Positions 1 to 8,602 of a DNA stretch of 42,979 nucleotides are shown here, piece after piece. The notes under the pieces were generated by a model. The model saw nothing but the letters and a program-made list of their open reading frames with translations, searched no databases and was not told where the DNA came from. Origin of the DNA: Gaiellasilicea sp035525905 (GTDB lineage Bacteria; Actinomycetota; Thermoleophilia; Gaiellales; Gaiellaceae). The translations under genes were made by a program, and so were the position numbers. Positions within the stretch are counted from its first letter, which is position 1. Every line of letters begins with the position of its first letter. Location of the stretch: NCBI GenBank assembly GCA_035525905.1, contig DATLDK010000049.1, forward strand, positions 1 through 42,979, read 5' to 3'.

Positions 1-666
1 GACGACGTCGAGACGATGCGCCGCTGCTCGCAGTGGCTGCAGTACGAGGGCCTCCGCTACGCGGTGGAAGCAACGCAGCGCCGCGGCGCCGGGACGATCC
101 CCTGGCAGTTCAACGAGCCGTATCCGAACGCCTGGTGCACCGCTGCGGTCGACCACCGCGGCGACGCGAAGCCGGCCTTCTACGGCGTCGCCCGCGCCTA
201 CCGAGCCGGACATCCCACGGCACAGTTCGACACGTGGGCCTGGGGCGGCCGGGGGGAGGCACGGGCGGCGGCGACCGCACCGGCGCGGTTCGTCGATCTC
301 GACGGCTCCGTCGTGGCCGAGACCGAGGAGGGCGGGATCGCGGCACCGCTCGCGGCCTTCGCGCACGACGTCTTCCTGCTCGACCTCGGCCCCGCCAGCC
401 GCTACGTGATGACGCGCACCCACACGCTGGAGCCGCTGCTCGACCTGCCAGGCGCCAAGCTCTCGTTCGACGGCAGGACGCTCCGGAACGAGGGCGATGT
501 CGCCGCGCTCGGGGTCGTACTCGAGGACGCCCGGCCCTACGACGCGCCGGGATGGGTGACGTTCTCGGACAACGTGCTCGACCTCCTGCCCGGCGAAGCC
601 CGCGAACTGGAGGTCGCCGGACCGGTCGCGGAGCTCAGGATCGAGGGCTGGAATGCTCGCGTATAG
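1..666 (+). CDS. GH2 beta-mannosidase-like glycoside hydrolase, 3' end (5' cut by window edge)
   Basis: The frame is open from base 1 and ends at TAG 664-666, giving the last 221 residues of a larger enzyme. The segment IPWQFNEPYPNAW, followed by KPAFYGVARAYR, is characteristic of the end of the TIM barrel in family GH2 beta-mannosidases, where the text turns from the catalytic barrel into C-terminal beta-sandwich domains. The remaining ~150 residues look like such a sandwich. The catalytic acid and nucleophile would lie upstream of the window. Family knowledge: these enzymes remove non-reducing beta-linked mannose (or glucosamine/galactose) from oligosaccharides. It overlaps the next gene by 14 nt and heads the glycan-catabolic operon visible here. 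Substrate is inferred; beta-galactosidase or exo-glucosaminidase subfamilies are possible. Confidence 0.75.
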   Translation, partial: DDVETMRRCSQWLQYEGLRYAVEATQRRGAGTIPWQFNEPYPNAWCTAAVDHRGDAKPAFYGVARAYRAGHPTAQFDTWAWGGRGEARAAATAPARFVDLDGSVVAETEEGGIAAPLAAFAHDVFLLDLGPASRYVMTRTHTLEPLLDLPGAKLSFDGRTLRNEGDVAALGVVLEDARPYDAPGWVTFSDNVLDLLPGEARELEVAGPVAELRIEGWNARV

Positions 667-2320
667 GGCGATCGCGCCGGACGGCTCCTCCGTGGACGGC
701 TTCCGGTTCGAGGGAAGCACGGCGACGTACGAGGGCGCCGCACCGGTCGACGCCGGCATCCGCGTCTCGCTCGAGCTGGCGCGGACGGACGATCCGGCGT
801 GGCTCGTGCCCGGCGTCTTCTACGGCGAGAACCGTCCCGAAGCCTGCACGCGGATCTATCCGCGCTTCACCCCCGGGCACACGGATGTCGACCGCATGGA
901 GTCGGACGCGTGGTCGTTCCGCGCCGACCGCTGCTCGACCCCGGCCGTGTTCGCGAACGGCAAAGGCCTCCTCACGAGCGAGGTCAGCCCGGTGGGCCAG
1001 GCCGGCGTCGGCTTCGCGTGGCGCGGGGGCGACCCGATCGTCTGGCTCGACTTCCCCTACCGCGAAGAGCCACTGCGCTACGACGGCTCGGAGACCGCGG
1101 CGCCCCCCGACGTCCAGACGTACACCTGGCAGCCGCGGGAGTCCGTCGAGCTGGACGTCCGCGAGGCCGACCTGGCTGTGCTTCGGCCCAGCGGCCCTTT
1201 CGAGGACCCGGGCTGGCTGACCGTCGAGGAGACGGCTGCACTCGCCGCCCACGGCCTGTACCGCTGGCATTACAAGCCCGAGCCCCCACGCCTGATGGAG
1301 ACCGCCTCGTTCGACCGGCAGCGGCCGGACGACCGCGACCACATGCACGTGTCCTGGGTGAGCGGCACGCCCTACGCGCATGCGCTGCTGCGCCACGGGC
1401 GCCGCGTCGGCAACGACGAATACGTCGAAGCCGCGACCGCGCTCCTCGACCACGTCGCCGGCCATCTCACGCCCGGCGGGACATGCTGGGCGCAGTGGAC
1501 TCACGACCGCGGCTGGACCTGGGGCTGGCACCCCGACCACTCCCGGCTGCACGCGCGCACGCTTGCCGACGCGACGCTCTTCCTCCACCGCTCCGGGTCT
1601 CGCTGGGAGGACGCCGTCCGCTCGAATCTCGGCGTCGTCCGCCGCACGCAGCGCCACGACGGCGCGCTGCCCGCTGCACATCACGTCGAGACGGGCGACG
1701 CCGTCTCGTGGGAGGGCACCGCCGGCATGGCCTGGATTCCCGCACTCGTCGAGGCGGGCCACCTCGAGGAGGCGCGCGCCGCCGGAGAGTACTTCAAGCG
1801 CTTCGACACCTGGTACGGCGCGCCCGAGGACGTCGACCTCGCCCCCACCTCCGAGGACGGCTACGGCGCCGTGATGGCCTTCGTCGCGCTCGAGGACTGG
1901 GAGACGGCCAAGCGGGCGGCCGACTGGATGCTGACGTTCCGCTACACCTACGACGTCGCCTTCGCGCCCGACACGACACTCGGCAGGTACGGCTTCAAGA
2001 CGCGCGGAGGCGACCAGGCCTCCCCGGCCAACCAGCACCTGCACGCATTCGGACTGATCTGCCTACCCGAGATGGTCCGACTCGCGCAGGCGACCGGGGA
2101 CGACTATTACGTGGCGACGACGCGCGAGAACCTCGCCTGCTTCCGCCAATTCGTGGCGCGCCACGACGGCGACTTCGGGGCGCAGCGCGGGATGACGAGC
2201 GAGCGCTACTACCAGACCGACGTCTTCGAGCCGAAGGGCGGTCTCCTGCCCCTCTCGCACGCCTGGACCGGCGGCGTCCTCCTGTACGCCTGTGAGGCGG
2301 CGTTGGAGCTCGGCCTGTGA
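653..2320 (+). CDS. Putative carbohydrate-active (alpha/alpha)-barrel protein
   Basis: This 555-residue protein starts at an ATG that overlaps the preceding GH2 gene by 14 nt and ends at TGA 2318-2320. I do not recognise the family from sequence alone. The first ~200 residues are beta-rich with no obvious motif. From about residue 215 the text is helical with repeated Trp/His/aromatic clusters (HMHVSWVSGTPYAHALL, WAQWTHDRGWTWGWHPDH, VSWEGTAGMAWIPAL). This is the look of an (alpha/alpha)6 toroid as in unsaturated glucuronyl hydrolases, GH127-like enzymes or polysaccharide lyases. No signal peptide is visible, so it probably acts in the cytoplasm on imported oligosaccharides. Its place between a GH2 enzyme and sugar-metabolising genes supports a carbohydrate role; the reaction is unknown. 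Confidence 0.6.
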   Translation: MLAYRAIAPDGSSVDGFRFEGSTATYEGAAPVDAGIRVSLELARTDDPAWLVPGVFYGENRPEACTRIYPRFTPGHTDVDRMESDAWSFRADRCSTPAVFANGKGLLTSEVSPVGQAGVGFAWRGGDPIVWLDFPYREEPLRYDGSETAAPPDVQTYTWQPRESVELDVREADLAVLRPSGPFEDPGWLTVEETAALAAHGLYRWHYKPEPPRLMETASFDRQRPDDRDHMHVSWVSGTPYAHALLRHGRRVGNDEYVEAATALLDHVAGHLTPGGTCWAQWTHDRGWTWGWHPDHSRLHARTLADATLFLHRSGSRWEDAVRSNLGVVRRTQRHDGALPAAHHVETGDAVSWEGTAGMAWIPALVEAGHLEEARAAGEYFKRFDTWYGAPEDVDLAPTSEDGYGAVMAFVALEDWETAKRAADWMLTFRYTYDVAFAPDTTLGRYGFKTRGGDQASPANQHLHAFGLICLPEMVRLAQATGDDYYVATTRENLACFRQFVARHDGDFGAQRGMTSERYYQTDVFEPKGGLLPLSHAWTGGVLLYACEAALELGL

Positions 2321-2336
2321 AGAGCTTCCCGAGCTC

Positions 2337-2429
2337 ATGGCCTCCCTCGGCGTGAACGCGTATCGCCCGCGCATGCCCAACCGCATCGACGAGCTCGCAA
2401 TCGGGCTGCTCGGCCGGCCAGAGCTGTGA
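2337..2429 (+). pseudogene. Short in-frame remnant or C-terminal extension before the aldolase gene
   Basis: After the stop at 2320 a different frame reads MASLGVNAYRPRMPNRIDEL and on to a TGA at 2427-2429, about 30 residues from ATG 2337; the frame stays open a little further upstream. The TGA overlaps the GTG start of the aldolase as GTGA, the same 4-nt coupling used by most other gene junctions in this operon. That and the protein-like composition suggest a real C-terminus: either the rest of a gene lost by deletion, a frameshifted tail of the preceding protein, or a very small gene. I cannot identify the family. Confidence 0.35.
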
Positions 2430-3262
2430 CGACGCTGGACGCGATCGCACGCGAGAGCGGTACCTTCGCCATGGTCGCGATGGACCAGCGCGAGTCGCTG
2501 CGGACGATGCTGCGCGAACGGGGAAGGGGAGCCACGGACGCACACCTGGAGCGGTTCAAGCTCGGCGTCGCCTGCGAGCTGGCGCCGCACGCGTCGGGCT
2601 TTCTGATCGACCGTGACCACCTCCAGGGCGTCGAGCCCTTCGTCGAGCATGGCTTGATCCTGGCGGTCGACCTGCTCGACCAGGAGCCGGGCGGCGTCGT
2701 CGAGGACACGGCGCTCGACGAGGACGTGGAGCTCGTACCGGGTGTCGTGGCGCTCAAGTTCCTCGTCATCTGGCGCGATGACGAACGGCGCGCGGAGCGG
2801 GTCGAGATGTCGCGCCGCTTCGTCGAGCTCGCGGCCCGCGTAGGGCTGCTGTCGGTGCTCGAGCCGGTCGTCCGCGTCCCGGAGGACGAGCGTGAGGACG
2901 CGATCGTCGAAGCAGCGCTCGAGCTCGGTGCGGTCGGCCCGTCGCTCTACAAGGGCCAGGTGCCGCTCTTCGGGCGCGGGGATCCGGCGGAGATCACACG
3001 GCACGCGCGGGCCATCGACGCGGCCTTGCCGTGCCCCTGGGTCGTCCTCTCACAGGGCGTCGACCCCGCTGACTTCCCGGCCGCTGTCGAGGCGTCCTGC
3101 CGGGGCGGAGCGTCGGGCTTCCTGGCCGGGCGCGCGCTGTGGACGTCGGCGCTCTCGGCCGACGACCCTCAGGCCGTCGTGCGAACCGAGTCGGTTCCAC
3201 GGCTGCGCGAGCTGGCCGCGATCGTCGATGCGCATGGATGCCCGTGGCGGGCGAAGGCGTGA
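2426..3262 (+). CDS. YihT/LacD-type class I aldolase
   Basis: A 278-residue protein beginning at GTG 2426. The whole length resembles the class I aldolases YihT (6-deoxy-6-sulfofructose-1-phosphate aldolase) and LacD (tagatose-1,6-bisphosphate aldolase). Recognisable pieces are AMVAMDQRESLRTML near residue 15, LKFLVIWRDDE near 110, LLSVLEPVVR near 141 and GGASGFLAGRALW near the end. Lys176 in SLYKGQVPL sits where these enzymes carry the Schiff-base lysine. The expected role is retro-aldol cleavage of a ketose phosphate to dihydroxyacetone phosphate and an aldehyde. Neighbouring galactokinase and sugar isomerase genes fit a cytoplasmic sugar pathway; no other sulfoquinovose-specific gene is visible, so the sulfo-sugar role is not claimed. 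It is coupled by GTGA at 3259 to the next gene. Confidence 0.8.
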   Translation: MTTLDAIARESGTFAMVAMDQRESLRTMLRERGRGATDAHLERFKLGVACELAPHASGFLIDRDHLQGVEPFVEHGLILAVDLLDQEPGGVVEDTALDEDVELVPGVVALKFLVIWRDDERRAERVEMSRRFVELAARVGLLSVLEPVVRVPEDEREDAIVEAALELGAVGPSLYKGQVPLFGRGDPAEITRHARAIDAALPCPWVVLSQGVDPADFPAAVEASCRGGASGFLAGRALWTSALSADDPQAVVRTESVPRLRELAAIVDAHGCPWRAKA

Positions 3263-4278
3263 AGATCCGGGGCCTCATCGAGGGCTTCTACGGAACGCCC
3301 TGGTCACATGCAGAGCGGCTCGATCTGATCGCCTTCTGCGGCCGGCACGGGCTCAACACGTGGGTGCACGCACCCAAGGACGATCCGTACCACCGCAAGC
3401 TGTGGCGCGAGCCCTATCCGGACGCCGAGCTCGAACGGATCAGAGAGCTCGTCCGGCAGGCGGAGCAGCACGAGGTCGAGTTCGCCTACGCGATCGCGCC
3501 CGGCCTCGACGTCTGCTACTCGAAGGACTCGGAGCTGGAGACGCTGGTCGCGAAGTGCGGACAGGTGCAGGGCGCCGGAGTGCGTTCGGTGCAGCTGCTC
3601 TGGGACGACATCGAGCACGCGCTCAACTGCGCCGAGGACGAGCAGCGCTACGGCCACGCCGAGCGGCCGAGCGGAGCGGCGCAGTCGGACTTCAGCAACC
3701 GCTTCCGCGAGGCGTTCGAGCAGCCCGGCCCGCTCGTGGTCTGCCCAATCGGGTACGCGGGGACCGGCGACTCGGAATACCGCCGCAGCTTCGCCCCCTC
3801 CCTGCATCCAGAGATCGTCGTCTACTGGACTGGTCCAGAGGTGGTCTCCTGGGGGATCAACCGCGAGGCGCTGGACGCGACGGTCGACCGCTTCCACGGC
3901 CACGAGCTGCTGCTCTGGGACAACTACCCGGTCAACGATTTCGATCCGGAACGGCTATTCCTCGGGCCACTTCGCGGACGCGACCCGCGGCTCGCCGGAG
4001 GGCGCCTACGAGGGCTGATCGCCAACGGGATGGTGCAGGCGGTTCCGTCGAAGCTCGCCCTGGCCACCGCCGCAGATTGGGCCCGCGATCCCGACGCCTA
4101 CGACGTGCTCATGTCGTACGAGCGAGCTCTCCAGGCACACGGCCGCGAGGTGCTCGAGGCGCTCGGTCCTGCTCGCGCGAACGTCACGCCTCCGTCTGAC
4201 CTCCCGGGTCTCGTCGACGCGCTCCTGCTCGGCGTCGACGCGGCGACGGGCGCCGCCCTGCTGGAGCCGTTCGTGTGA
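3259..4278 (+). CDS. GH84 beta-N-acetylglucosaminidase
   Basis: The start chosen is GTG 3259, overlapping the aldolase stop as GTGA, giving 339 residues. The N-terminus RGLIEGFYGTPWSHAERL is the family GH84 signature (bacterial NagJ-type hexosaminidases, eukaryotic O-GlcNAcase). The adjacent acidic pair Asp116-Asp117 in LLWDDIEHAL matches the catalytic aspartates that act by substrate-assisted catalysis through an oxazoline. The protein contains little more than the catalytic TIM barrel and a short helical tail; it lacks the N-terminal domain and the carbohydrate-binding modules of secreted clostridial members, and has no signal peptide. It therefore probably releases GlcNAc from small imported glycans in the cytoplasm. 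Family assignment is secure; natural substrate is inferred. Confidence 0.88.
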   Translation: MKIRGLIEGFYGTPWSHAERLDLIAFCGRHGLNTWVHAPKDDPYHRKLWREPYPDAELERIRELVRQAEQHEVEFAYAIAPGLDVCYSKDSELETLVAKCGQVQGAGVRSVQLLWDDIEHALNCAEDEQRYGHAERPSGAAQSDFSNRFREAFEQPGPLVVCPIGYAGTGDSEYRRSFAPSLHPEIVVYWTGPEVVSWGINREALDATVDRFHGHELLLWDNYPVNDFDPERLFLGPLRGRDPRLAGGRLRGLIANGMVQAVPSKLALATAADWARDPDAYDVLMSYERALQAHGREVLEALGPARANVTPPSDLPGLVDALLLGVDAATGAALLEPFV

Positions 4279-5687
4279 CCGACGTCGCCGTCTACGGAGC
4301 GACAGGGGCCGGAGTCATGGCGGCGGTGGCCGCGCAGGCAGCGGGCGCCGACACCGTCCTGATCGAGCCCGGCGACCACGTCGGCGGGATGGTCTCGGGC
4401 GGCCTCTCGTGGACGGACGTCGGCGACCTGGCCGCGATCGGCGGGCTCGCACGGCGCTTCTACGAGCTCGTAGCGGAGCATTACGGCGTGCGCCTCTGGG
4501 GCGTGAAAGGCCCCGAGCCGCACGTCGCCGAGGCGATCCTCGTGAGCCTGCTCGAGGATGTCGACGTCCGGCTCTCGGAGACATCGGTTCCGGACGCAGC
4601 CGTCTACATCGATGCGTCCTACGAGGGCGACTTGATGGCGTCCTTCGGCGTGCCGTACGCAGTCGGCCGCGAGTCTCGCGAGCTGTACGGCGAGCGCTGG
4701 GCCGGTCGGCAGCCCGCCTACCGGCCGGGCAAGCACAACTTCGGCGTGCTGCTGTCGCCGTTCGCAGACGACGGCTGCCTCCTGCCTCACATCCGCGAGC
4801 CGGAGCTCGACGAGGAAGGCTGGCCGGCCGAACGGCTGGGCGATGGCGACGGCGGCCTGCAGGCCTACGCCTTCCGCGTGTGCCTGACCGATCGCGAGGA
4901 GAACCGGCTTCCGGTCGAGCCCCCGGAGGCGTACGACCCCGCGGCGTTCGAGCTGCTCGCGCGCTATCTGGACGCCACCGGCGATCCGGCGCCGCTCGGC
5001 CTCGTCCGCGACCTGCTGCCGAACGGGAAGTGCGACGTCAACTCCATCGGACCCTTCTCGCTCAACGTCCTCGACGGCACCAACCGCGGCTACCCGGACG
5101 GCGATGGGGAAACGAGAGGGCGCGTGCGCGAGCACCATCTGCGCTACACGCAGGGTTTCCTCTGGTTCCTGTCCGAGCGCGGGCTCCTCGAGGGCTGGGG
5201 GCTCTGCGCTGACGAGTTCGAGGACACAGGCGGCTGGCCGCACCAGCTCTACGTGCGCGACGGCCGCCGGATGCTCGGCGCATACGTGCTCACCGAGCAC
5301 GATCTGACCGGGGCTCGAGCGCAGCGGGACGCTATCGCGCTGGGCTCGTACAACATCGACATCCGCGAGGTCGAGCGTACGTGGCGAGCCCTGCCCGAGT
5401 ACACGCGCACGCCCGCAGTCTTCAACGAGGGCTACCTCTCCATCGCCGTCCCGCGCTACCCGATCCCGTACCGATCTTTGACTCCGCGCCGCGAGGATGC
5501 GGACAACCTGCTCGTTCCCGTCTGCCTCTCCGCGTCGCACGTCGCCTTCGGCTCAGTGCGAATGGAGCCGACACTGATGGAGCTGGGGCAGGTGGCGGGC
5601 CGAGCGGCGGCGCAGGCCGCACGCCGCGGACTGGCCGTGCAGGACGTCGACGTCGCCGCGCTCCAGGACGAGGTCCCGGCTCTGTGA
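4275..5687 (+). CDS. FAD-dependent oxidoreductase (FAD_oxidored-type)
   Basis: A 470-residue protein from GTG 4275, GTGA-coupled to the GH84 gene. The N-terminus carries a Rossmann dinucleotide-binding signature GATGAGVMAAVAAQAAGADT followed by an acidic strand end (LIEPGDHVGGMVSGG), typical of the FAD-dependent oxidoreductase family often found beside glycan-degradation genes. Near the C-terminus SLTPRREDADNLLVPVCLSASHVAFGSVRMEP is the second FAD-contact region of the same family. No membrane segment is seen. These proteins are usually annotated only as FAD-dependent oxidoreductases; substrate is unknown. Position beside a TIM-barrel isomerase and a Gfo/Idh/MocA oxidoreductase would fit oxidation of a sugar or glycoside, which is inference. 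Confidence 0.8.
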   Translation: MTDVAVYGATGAGVMAAVAAQAAGADTVLIEPGDHVGGMVSGGLSWTDVGDLAAIGGLARRFYELVAEHYGVRLWGVKGPEPHVAEAILVSLLEDVDVRLSETSVPDAAVYIDASYEGDLMASFGVPYAVGRESRELYGERWAGRQPAYRPGKHNFGVLLSPFADDGCLLPHIREPELDEEGWPAERLGDGDGGLQAYAFRVCLTDREENRLPVEPPEAYDPAAFELLARYLDATGDPAPLGLVRDLLPNGKCDVNSIGPFSLNVLDGTNRGYPDGDGETRGRVREHHLRYTQGFLWFLSERGLLEGWGLCADEFEDTGGWPHQLYVRDGRRMLGAYVLTEHDLTGARAQRDAIALGSYNIDIREVERTWRALPEYTRTPAVFNEGYLSIAVPRYPIPYRSLTPRREDADNLLVPVCLSASHVAFGSVRMEPTLMELGQVAGRAAAQAARRGLAVQDVDVAALQDEVPAL

Positions 5688-6460
5688 TTGCGTTCATGAC
5701 CGCGAACTTCGTCGCGCGCGAGACCGGTTGGGCGATGCACGGCTGGGGTCACGGAGATCGCGAGACGAACGAGGCGTTCGCGCCCGTCGAGGCCTACGGC
5801 GAGCGCTTCGACGCTCTCCTCCGCGACGTGCGCACGCTCGGCTTCGAGGCGATCGACCTCTGGGGGGCCCACCTCAATCCAGACTGGGCGACCGCCGAGC
5901 ACGAGGCGCTCGCGCGCGAGGCGCTCGCCAGGCGAGGCGTCCGCGTCGCCACCTACGGCACGTGGGTCGGCCCCGGAAACGTGGCCCGGTCGTGCGAGCT
6001 CGCTCGCGCAGTGGGCACGGACGTCATCGGCGGTGGCATGTCCGGGAACGCCGCCGAGCTCGCGCCGGAACTCCGCGAGCACGGGGTCACGCTCGCGATC
6101 GAGAACCACCCAGAGCGGACACCGGCGGACGTGCTCGCGAAGATCGAAGCCGGAGCTGGGACGATGGCGGCCACCGTCGACACCGGTTGGTGGGCGACGC
6201 AGGGCTACGACCCGGCGCAGGCGATCGTCGAGCTCGGGGAGCACGTGCGCCACGTTCATCTCAAGGACGTGCTGCACGAGGGCGAGCCGCACGAGACGTG
6301 CCCGTGGGGGGAGGGCATCGTCGACGTCGAGGCGTGCGTGCGCGCCCTCGAGCGGATCCGCTACACAGGCGCGCTCACGATCGAGCACGAGCCGGAGGAT
6401 CACGACCCGAGCGACGAGGTCCGATCGATGCGCGCGCAGCTCGAAGGGTGGCTGAGGTGA
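5684..6460 (+). CDS. Sugar phosphate isomerase/epimerase-like TIM-barrel protein
   Basis: 258 residues if translation begins at GTG 5684 (GTGA overlap with the FAD gene); ATG 5696 is an alternative four codons on. Order of features is that of the xylose-isomerase-like/AP-endonuclease-2 fold: FEAIDLWGAHLNPDW near residue 57, LAIENHPERTPADVL near 135, TVDTGWWATQGYDP near 163, HVRHVHLKDVLHEG near 190 and ALTIEHEPEDHDP near 235. The Glu, Asp, His and Glu of these strands are the usual divalent-metal ligands. Likely reaction is isomerisation, epimerisation or beta-elimination of a sugar or keto-sugar. Next to a Gfo/Idh/MocA enzyme this pairing is reminiscent of 3-keto-glycoside pathways, in which such a barrel cleaves the oxidised glycoside; that is only a suggestion. 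Confidence 0.78.
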   Translation: MIAFMTANFVARETGWAMHGWGHGDRETNEAFAPVEAYGERFDALLRDVRTLGFEAIDLWGAHLNPDWATAEHEALAREALARRGVRVATYGTWVGPGNVARSCELARAVGTDVIGGGMSGNAAELAPELREHGVTLAIENHPERTPADVLAKIEAGAGTMAATVDTGWWATQGYDPAQAIVELGEHVRHVHLKDVLHEGEPHETCPWGEGIVDVEACVRALERIRYTGALTIEHEPEDHDPSDEVRSMRAQLEGWLR

Positions 6461-7515
6461 GGCTCGCGCTCGTCGGCGCAGGCAACATCGCCGACCGCTA
6501 TGCCGCGGCCATCGTCGGTGCGGAGGGACTCGAGCTCGCCGGCGTGACCGATCGCCTCCCCGCTCGTGCGGAGGCGATCGCTGCGGCCTTCGGCGGTACG
6601 GTCTATCCCTCGCTTGCAAGCCTGCTCGCGGACGAGGCGGTCGACACCGTGGTCAACCTCACCGCGCCACAGGCTCATTTCGAGGTGACTGCGGCGGCGC
6701 TCGACGCCGGCAAGCACGTCCACAGCGAGAAGCCCTTGGCCCTTACGCACGACGACGCCCGCGAGCTCGTGGCGCGAGCCGAGAAGAACGGCGTCAGGCT
6801 GAGCAGTGCCCCGAGCACGCTCCTCGGCGAGGCGCAGCAGACAGCGTGGAAGCTCGTGCGTGAAGGTGCGATCGGCCGGGTGCGCGCCGTTTACGCGGAG
6901 GCGAACTGGGACCGACTCGAGTCCTGGCATCCCGATCCGCGGGCTCTCTACGCCGTCGGGCCGCTCGTCGACGTCGGCGTGTATCCCCTGACGATCATGA
7001 CCGCCATGTTCGGCCCGGCCCGGCGTGTTCACGCTTTCGCAAGCATGCTCGAGGCGCACCGAAAGCTGCTGGACGGCACGCCCTTCACACCCAAGGCCCC
7101 CGATTTCGTCGTCGCGAACATCGAGCTCTCCGAGGGCGTCCTCGCGCGCCTGACCGCGACGTTCTACGTCGGTCCGAGCAAGCAGCGGGGGCTCGAGCTG
7201 CACGGGGACGACGGGTCGCTCTACATGCCGACCTGGGCCGAGGCGAACTCCCGCCTCGAACAGCAGGCTCGTGGCGGCGAGTACGCCACAGTGGCGCCGA
7301 TCCGGGAGCCGTTTCCCGGGATCGACTGGGGACGCGCGCTCCTCGATCTCGCGGCCGCGATCGACGAAGGCCGTCCGCACCGGTCGAGCGGGGAGCACGC
7401 GGCGCACGTGGTCGAGGTCTTCGACGCGATCCGCTCATCGGTCGATCGCGACGGGGCCGCCGTCGAAGTCCGCTCCGACTTTCCGCGTCCGGAGCCCATG
7501 GAATGGGCACAGTGA
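6457..7515 (+). CDS. Gfo/Idh/MocA family NAD(P)-dependent oxidoreductase
   Basis: 352 residues from GTG 6457, GTGA-coupled to the isomerase. The N-terminus RLALVGAGNIADRYAAAI is the Rossmann NAD(P)-binding motif, VVNLTAPQAHFEV follows, and HVHSEKPLALTHDDA contains the EKP motif of the family, whose lysine contacts substrate and cofactor. The C-terminal half is the alpha/beta dimerisation and substrate domain; VGPLVDVGVYPLTIM near residue 167 supplies the conserved aspartate and the family's D-x-G-x-Y pattern. Substrates in this family are sugars, inositols, aldoses and glycosides, oxidised or reduced at a ring carbon. It probably works with the adjacent FAD enzyme and TIM barrel. It is followed by galK after a 4-nt gap. 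Confidence 0.85.
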   Translation: MRLALVGAGNIADRYAAAIVGAEGLELAGVTDRLPARAEAIAAAFGGTVYPSLASLLADEAVDTVVNLTAPQAHFEVTAAALDAGKHVHSEKPLALTHDDARELVARAEKNGVRLSSAPSTLLGEAQQTAWKLVREGAIGRVRAVYAEANWDRLESWHPDPRALYAVGPLVDVGVYPLTIMTAMFGPARRVHAFASMLEAHRKLLDGTPFTPKAPDFVVANIELSEGVLARLTATFYVGPSKQRGLELHGDDGSLYMPTWAEANSRLEQQARGGEYATVAPIREPFPGIDWGRALLDLAAAIDEGRPHRSSGEHAAHVVEVFDAIRSSVDRDGAAVEVRSDFPRPEPMEWAQ

Positions 7516-7519
7516 GCAG

Positions 7520-8602
7520 ATGAACGACGAACGCTGGTTCCGCGCGCCCGGTCGGGTCAACCTGATCGGCGACCACACGGACTACAACGAGGGGTTCGTC
7601 CTGCCGGTGGCGATCGACCTCGGTTGCACCGTGCGGGCGAAGCCGCGTCCGGATGGACTCGTCAAGCTGCGCTCGCTCGACGTCGACTCCGAGGTCGAGC
7701 TCGCCGCCGACGGCAGCACCGAGCCGGCCGCGGTCGAGGAGGTCTGGGGGCGCTACGCCGCAGGCGTGATCGGAACGCTGGCCGCGCTCGGCCGGCCGGC
7801 GGTCGGTATGGACGGCGTCATCTCGTCGACGATCCCGCTGGGCGCGGGACTGTCGTCGAGCGCTGCGCTCGAGGTCTCCCTTGCGCTCGCGCTGAACGAC
7901 GTGGCGGAATTCGAGCTGTCGGCAATCGACGTCGCCCTTGCCTGCCAGAAGGCGGAGCAGGACGCGCTCGGCGTGCCGGTCGGGATCATGGACCAGCTCG
8001 CCTCCGTCGCCGGAAAGCGCAATCACGCTCTCCTGATCGACTGTCGCTCCCTCGACGTCGCGCCGATCCCGGTTCCCTCGCGACTTGCCGTCCTGATCGT
8101 CCATTGCGGCGTCTCGCGCGCTCTGGTCGACAGCGCCTACGCGGAGCGGAGGCAGGCCTGCGAGGCGGCCGCGGCGCGGCTCGGTTTGAAGTCACTTCGC
8201 GACGCGACGCCGGAGCAGGTTGCCGACGACCCCCGCGCCCGCCACGTCGTCTCCGAGAACGCGCGCGTGCTCCAGGCTGCGCGCGCCCTCGAAGCCGGAG
8301 ACGTTGCCGCGCTCGGTCCGCTGCTGAACGCGAGCCACGAGAGCCTGCGGAACGACTACGAGGTCTCGACCCCAGAGCTGGACGCGCTCGTCGAGGCGCT
8401 CGTCGATGCGGGCGCAATCGGCGCGCGTCTGACCGGGGCGGGCTTCGGCGGCTGCGTCGTCGGGCTGGCGGGCCGCGATGCGGCGGACGAGATCGTCGAG
8501 ACCGCAGCGGGGCGCTACTGGGCGCAGACGGGGCATCAGCCGCGCGCGTTCGTCTTCCGCGCAGTCGACGGAGCCGGCCGCGTGCCCGCGCAGACCGCGT
8601 GA
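7520..8602 (+). CDS. galK: Galactokinase
   Basis: 360 residues from ATG 7520. All GHMP-kinase galactokinase landmarks are present: the galactokinase signature GRVNLIGDHTDYNEGFVLP at residues 11-29, the ATP-binding loop PLGAGLSSSAALE at 106-118, the catalytic aspartate Asp158 in GIMDQLAS, and the C-terminal TGAGFGGC. It phosphorylates the anomeric hydroxyl of galactose with ATP, feeding the Leloir pathway. galT and galE are not in the window. Slightly shorter than the Escherichia coli enzyme (382 aa), mainly by a trimmed N-terminus. The stop is coupled by GTGA to the isomerase gene that follows. Given the operon it may act on galactose freed from glycans; a related hexose or GalNAc substrate cannot be excluded. 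Confidence 0.92.
   Translation: MNDERWFRAPGRVNLIGDHTDYNEGFVLPVAIDLGCTVRAKPRPDGLVKLRSLDVDSEVELAADGSTEPAAVEEVWGRYAAGVIGTLAALGRPAVGMDGVISSTIPLGAGLSSSAALEVSLALALNDVAEFELSAIDVALACQKAEQDALGVPVGIMDQLASVAGKRNHALLIDCRSLDVAPIPVPSRLAVLIVHCGVSRALVDSAYAERRQACEAAAARLGLKSLRDATPEQVADDPRARHVVSENARVLQAARALEAGDVAALGPLLNASHESLRNDYEVSTPELDALVEALVDAGAIGARLTGAGFGGCVVGLAGRDAADEIVETAAGRYWAQTGHQPRAFVFRAVDGAGRVPAQTA

Noticed and set aside
2426..3262. Sulfoquinovose (sulfoglycolysis) pathway based on the YihT-like aldolase
   Set aside because: No sulfoquinovosidase, sulfo-sugar isomerase or kinase, or sulfolactaldehyde enzyme is visible; LacD-type substrates are equally possible.
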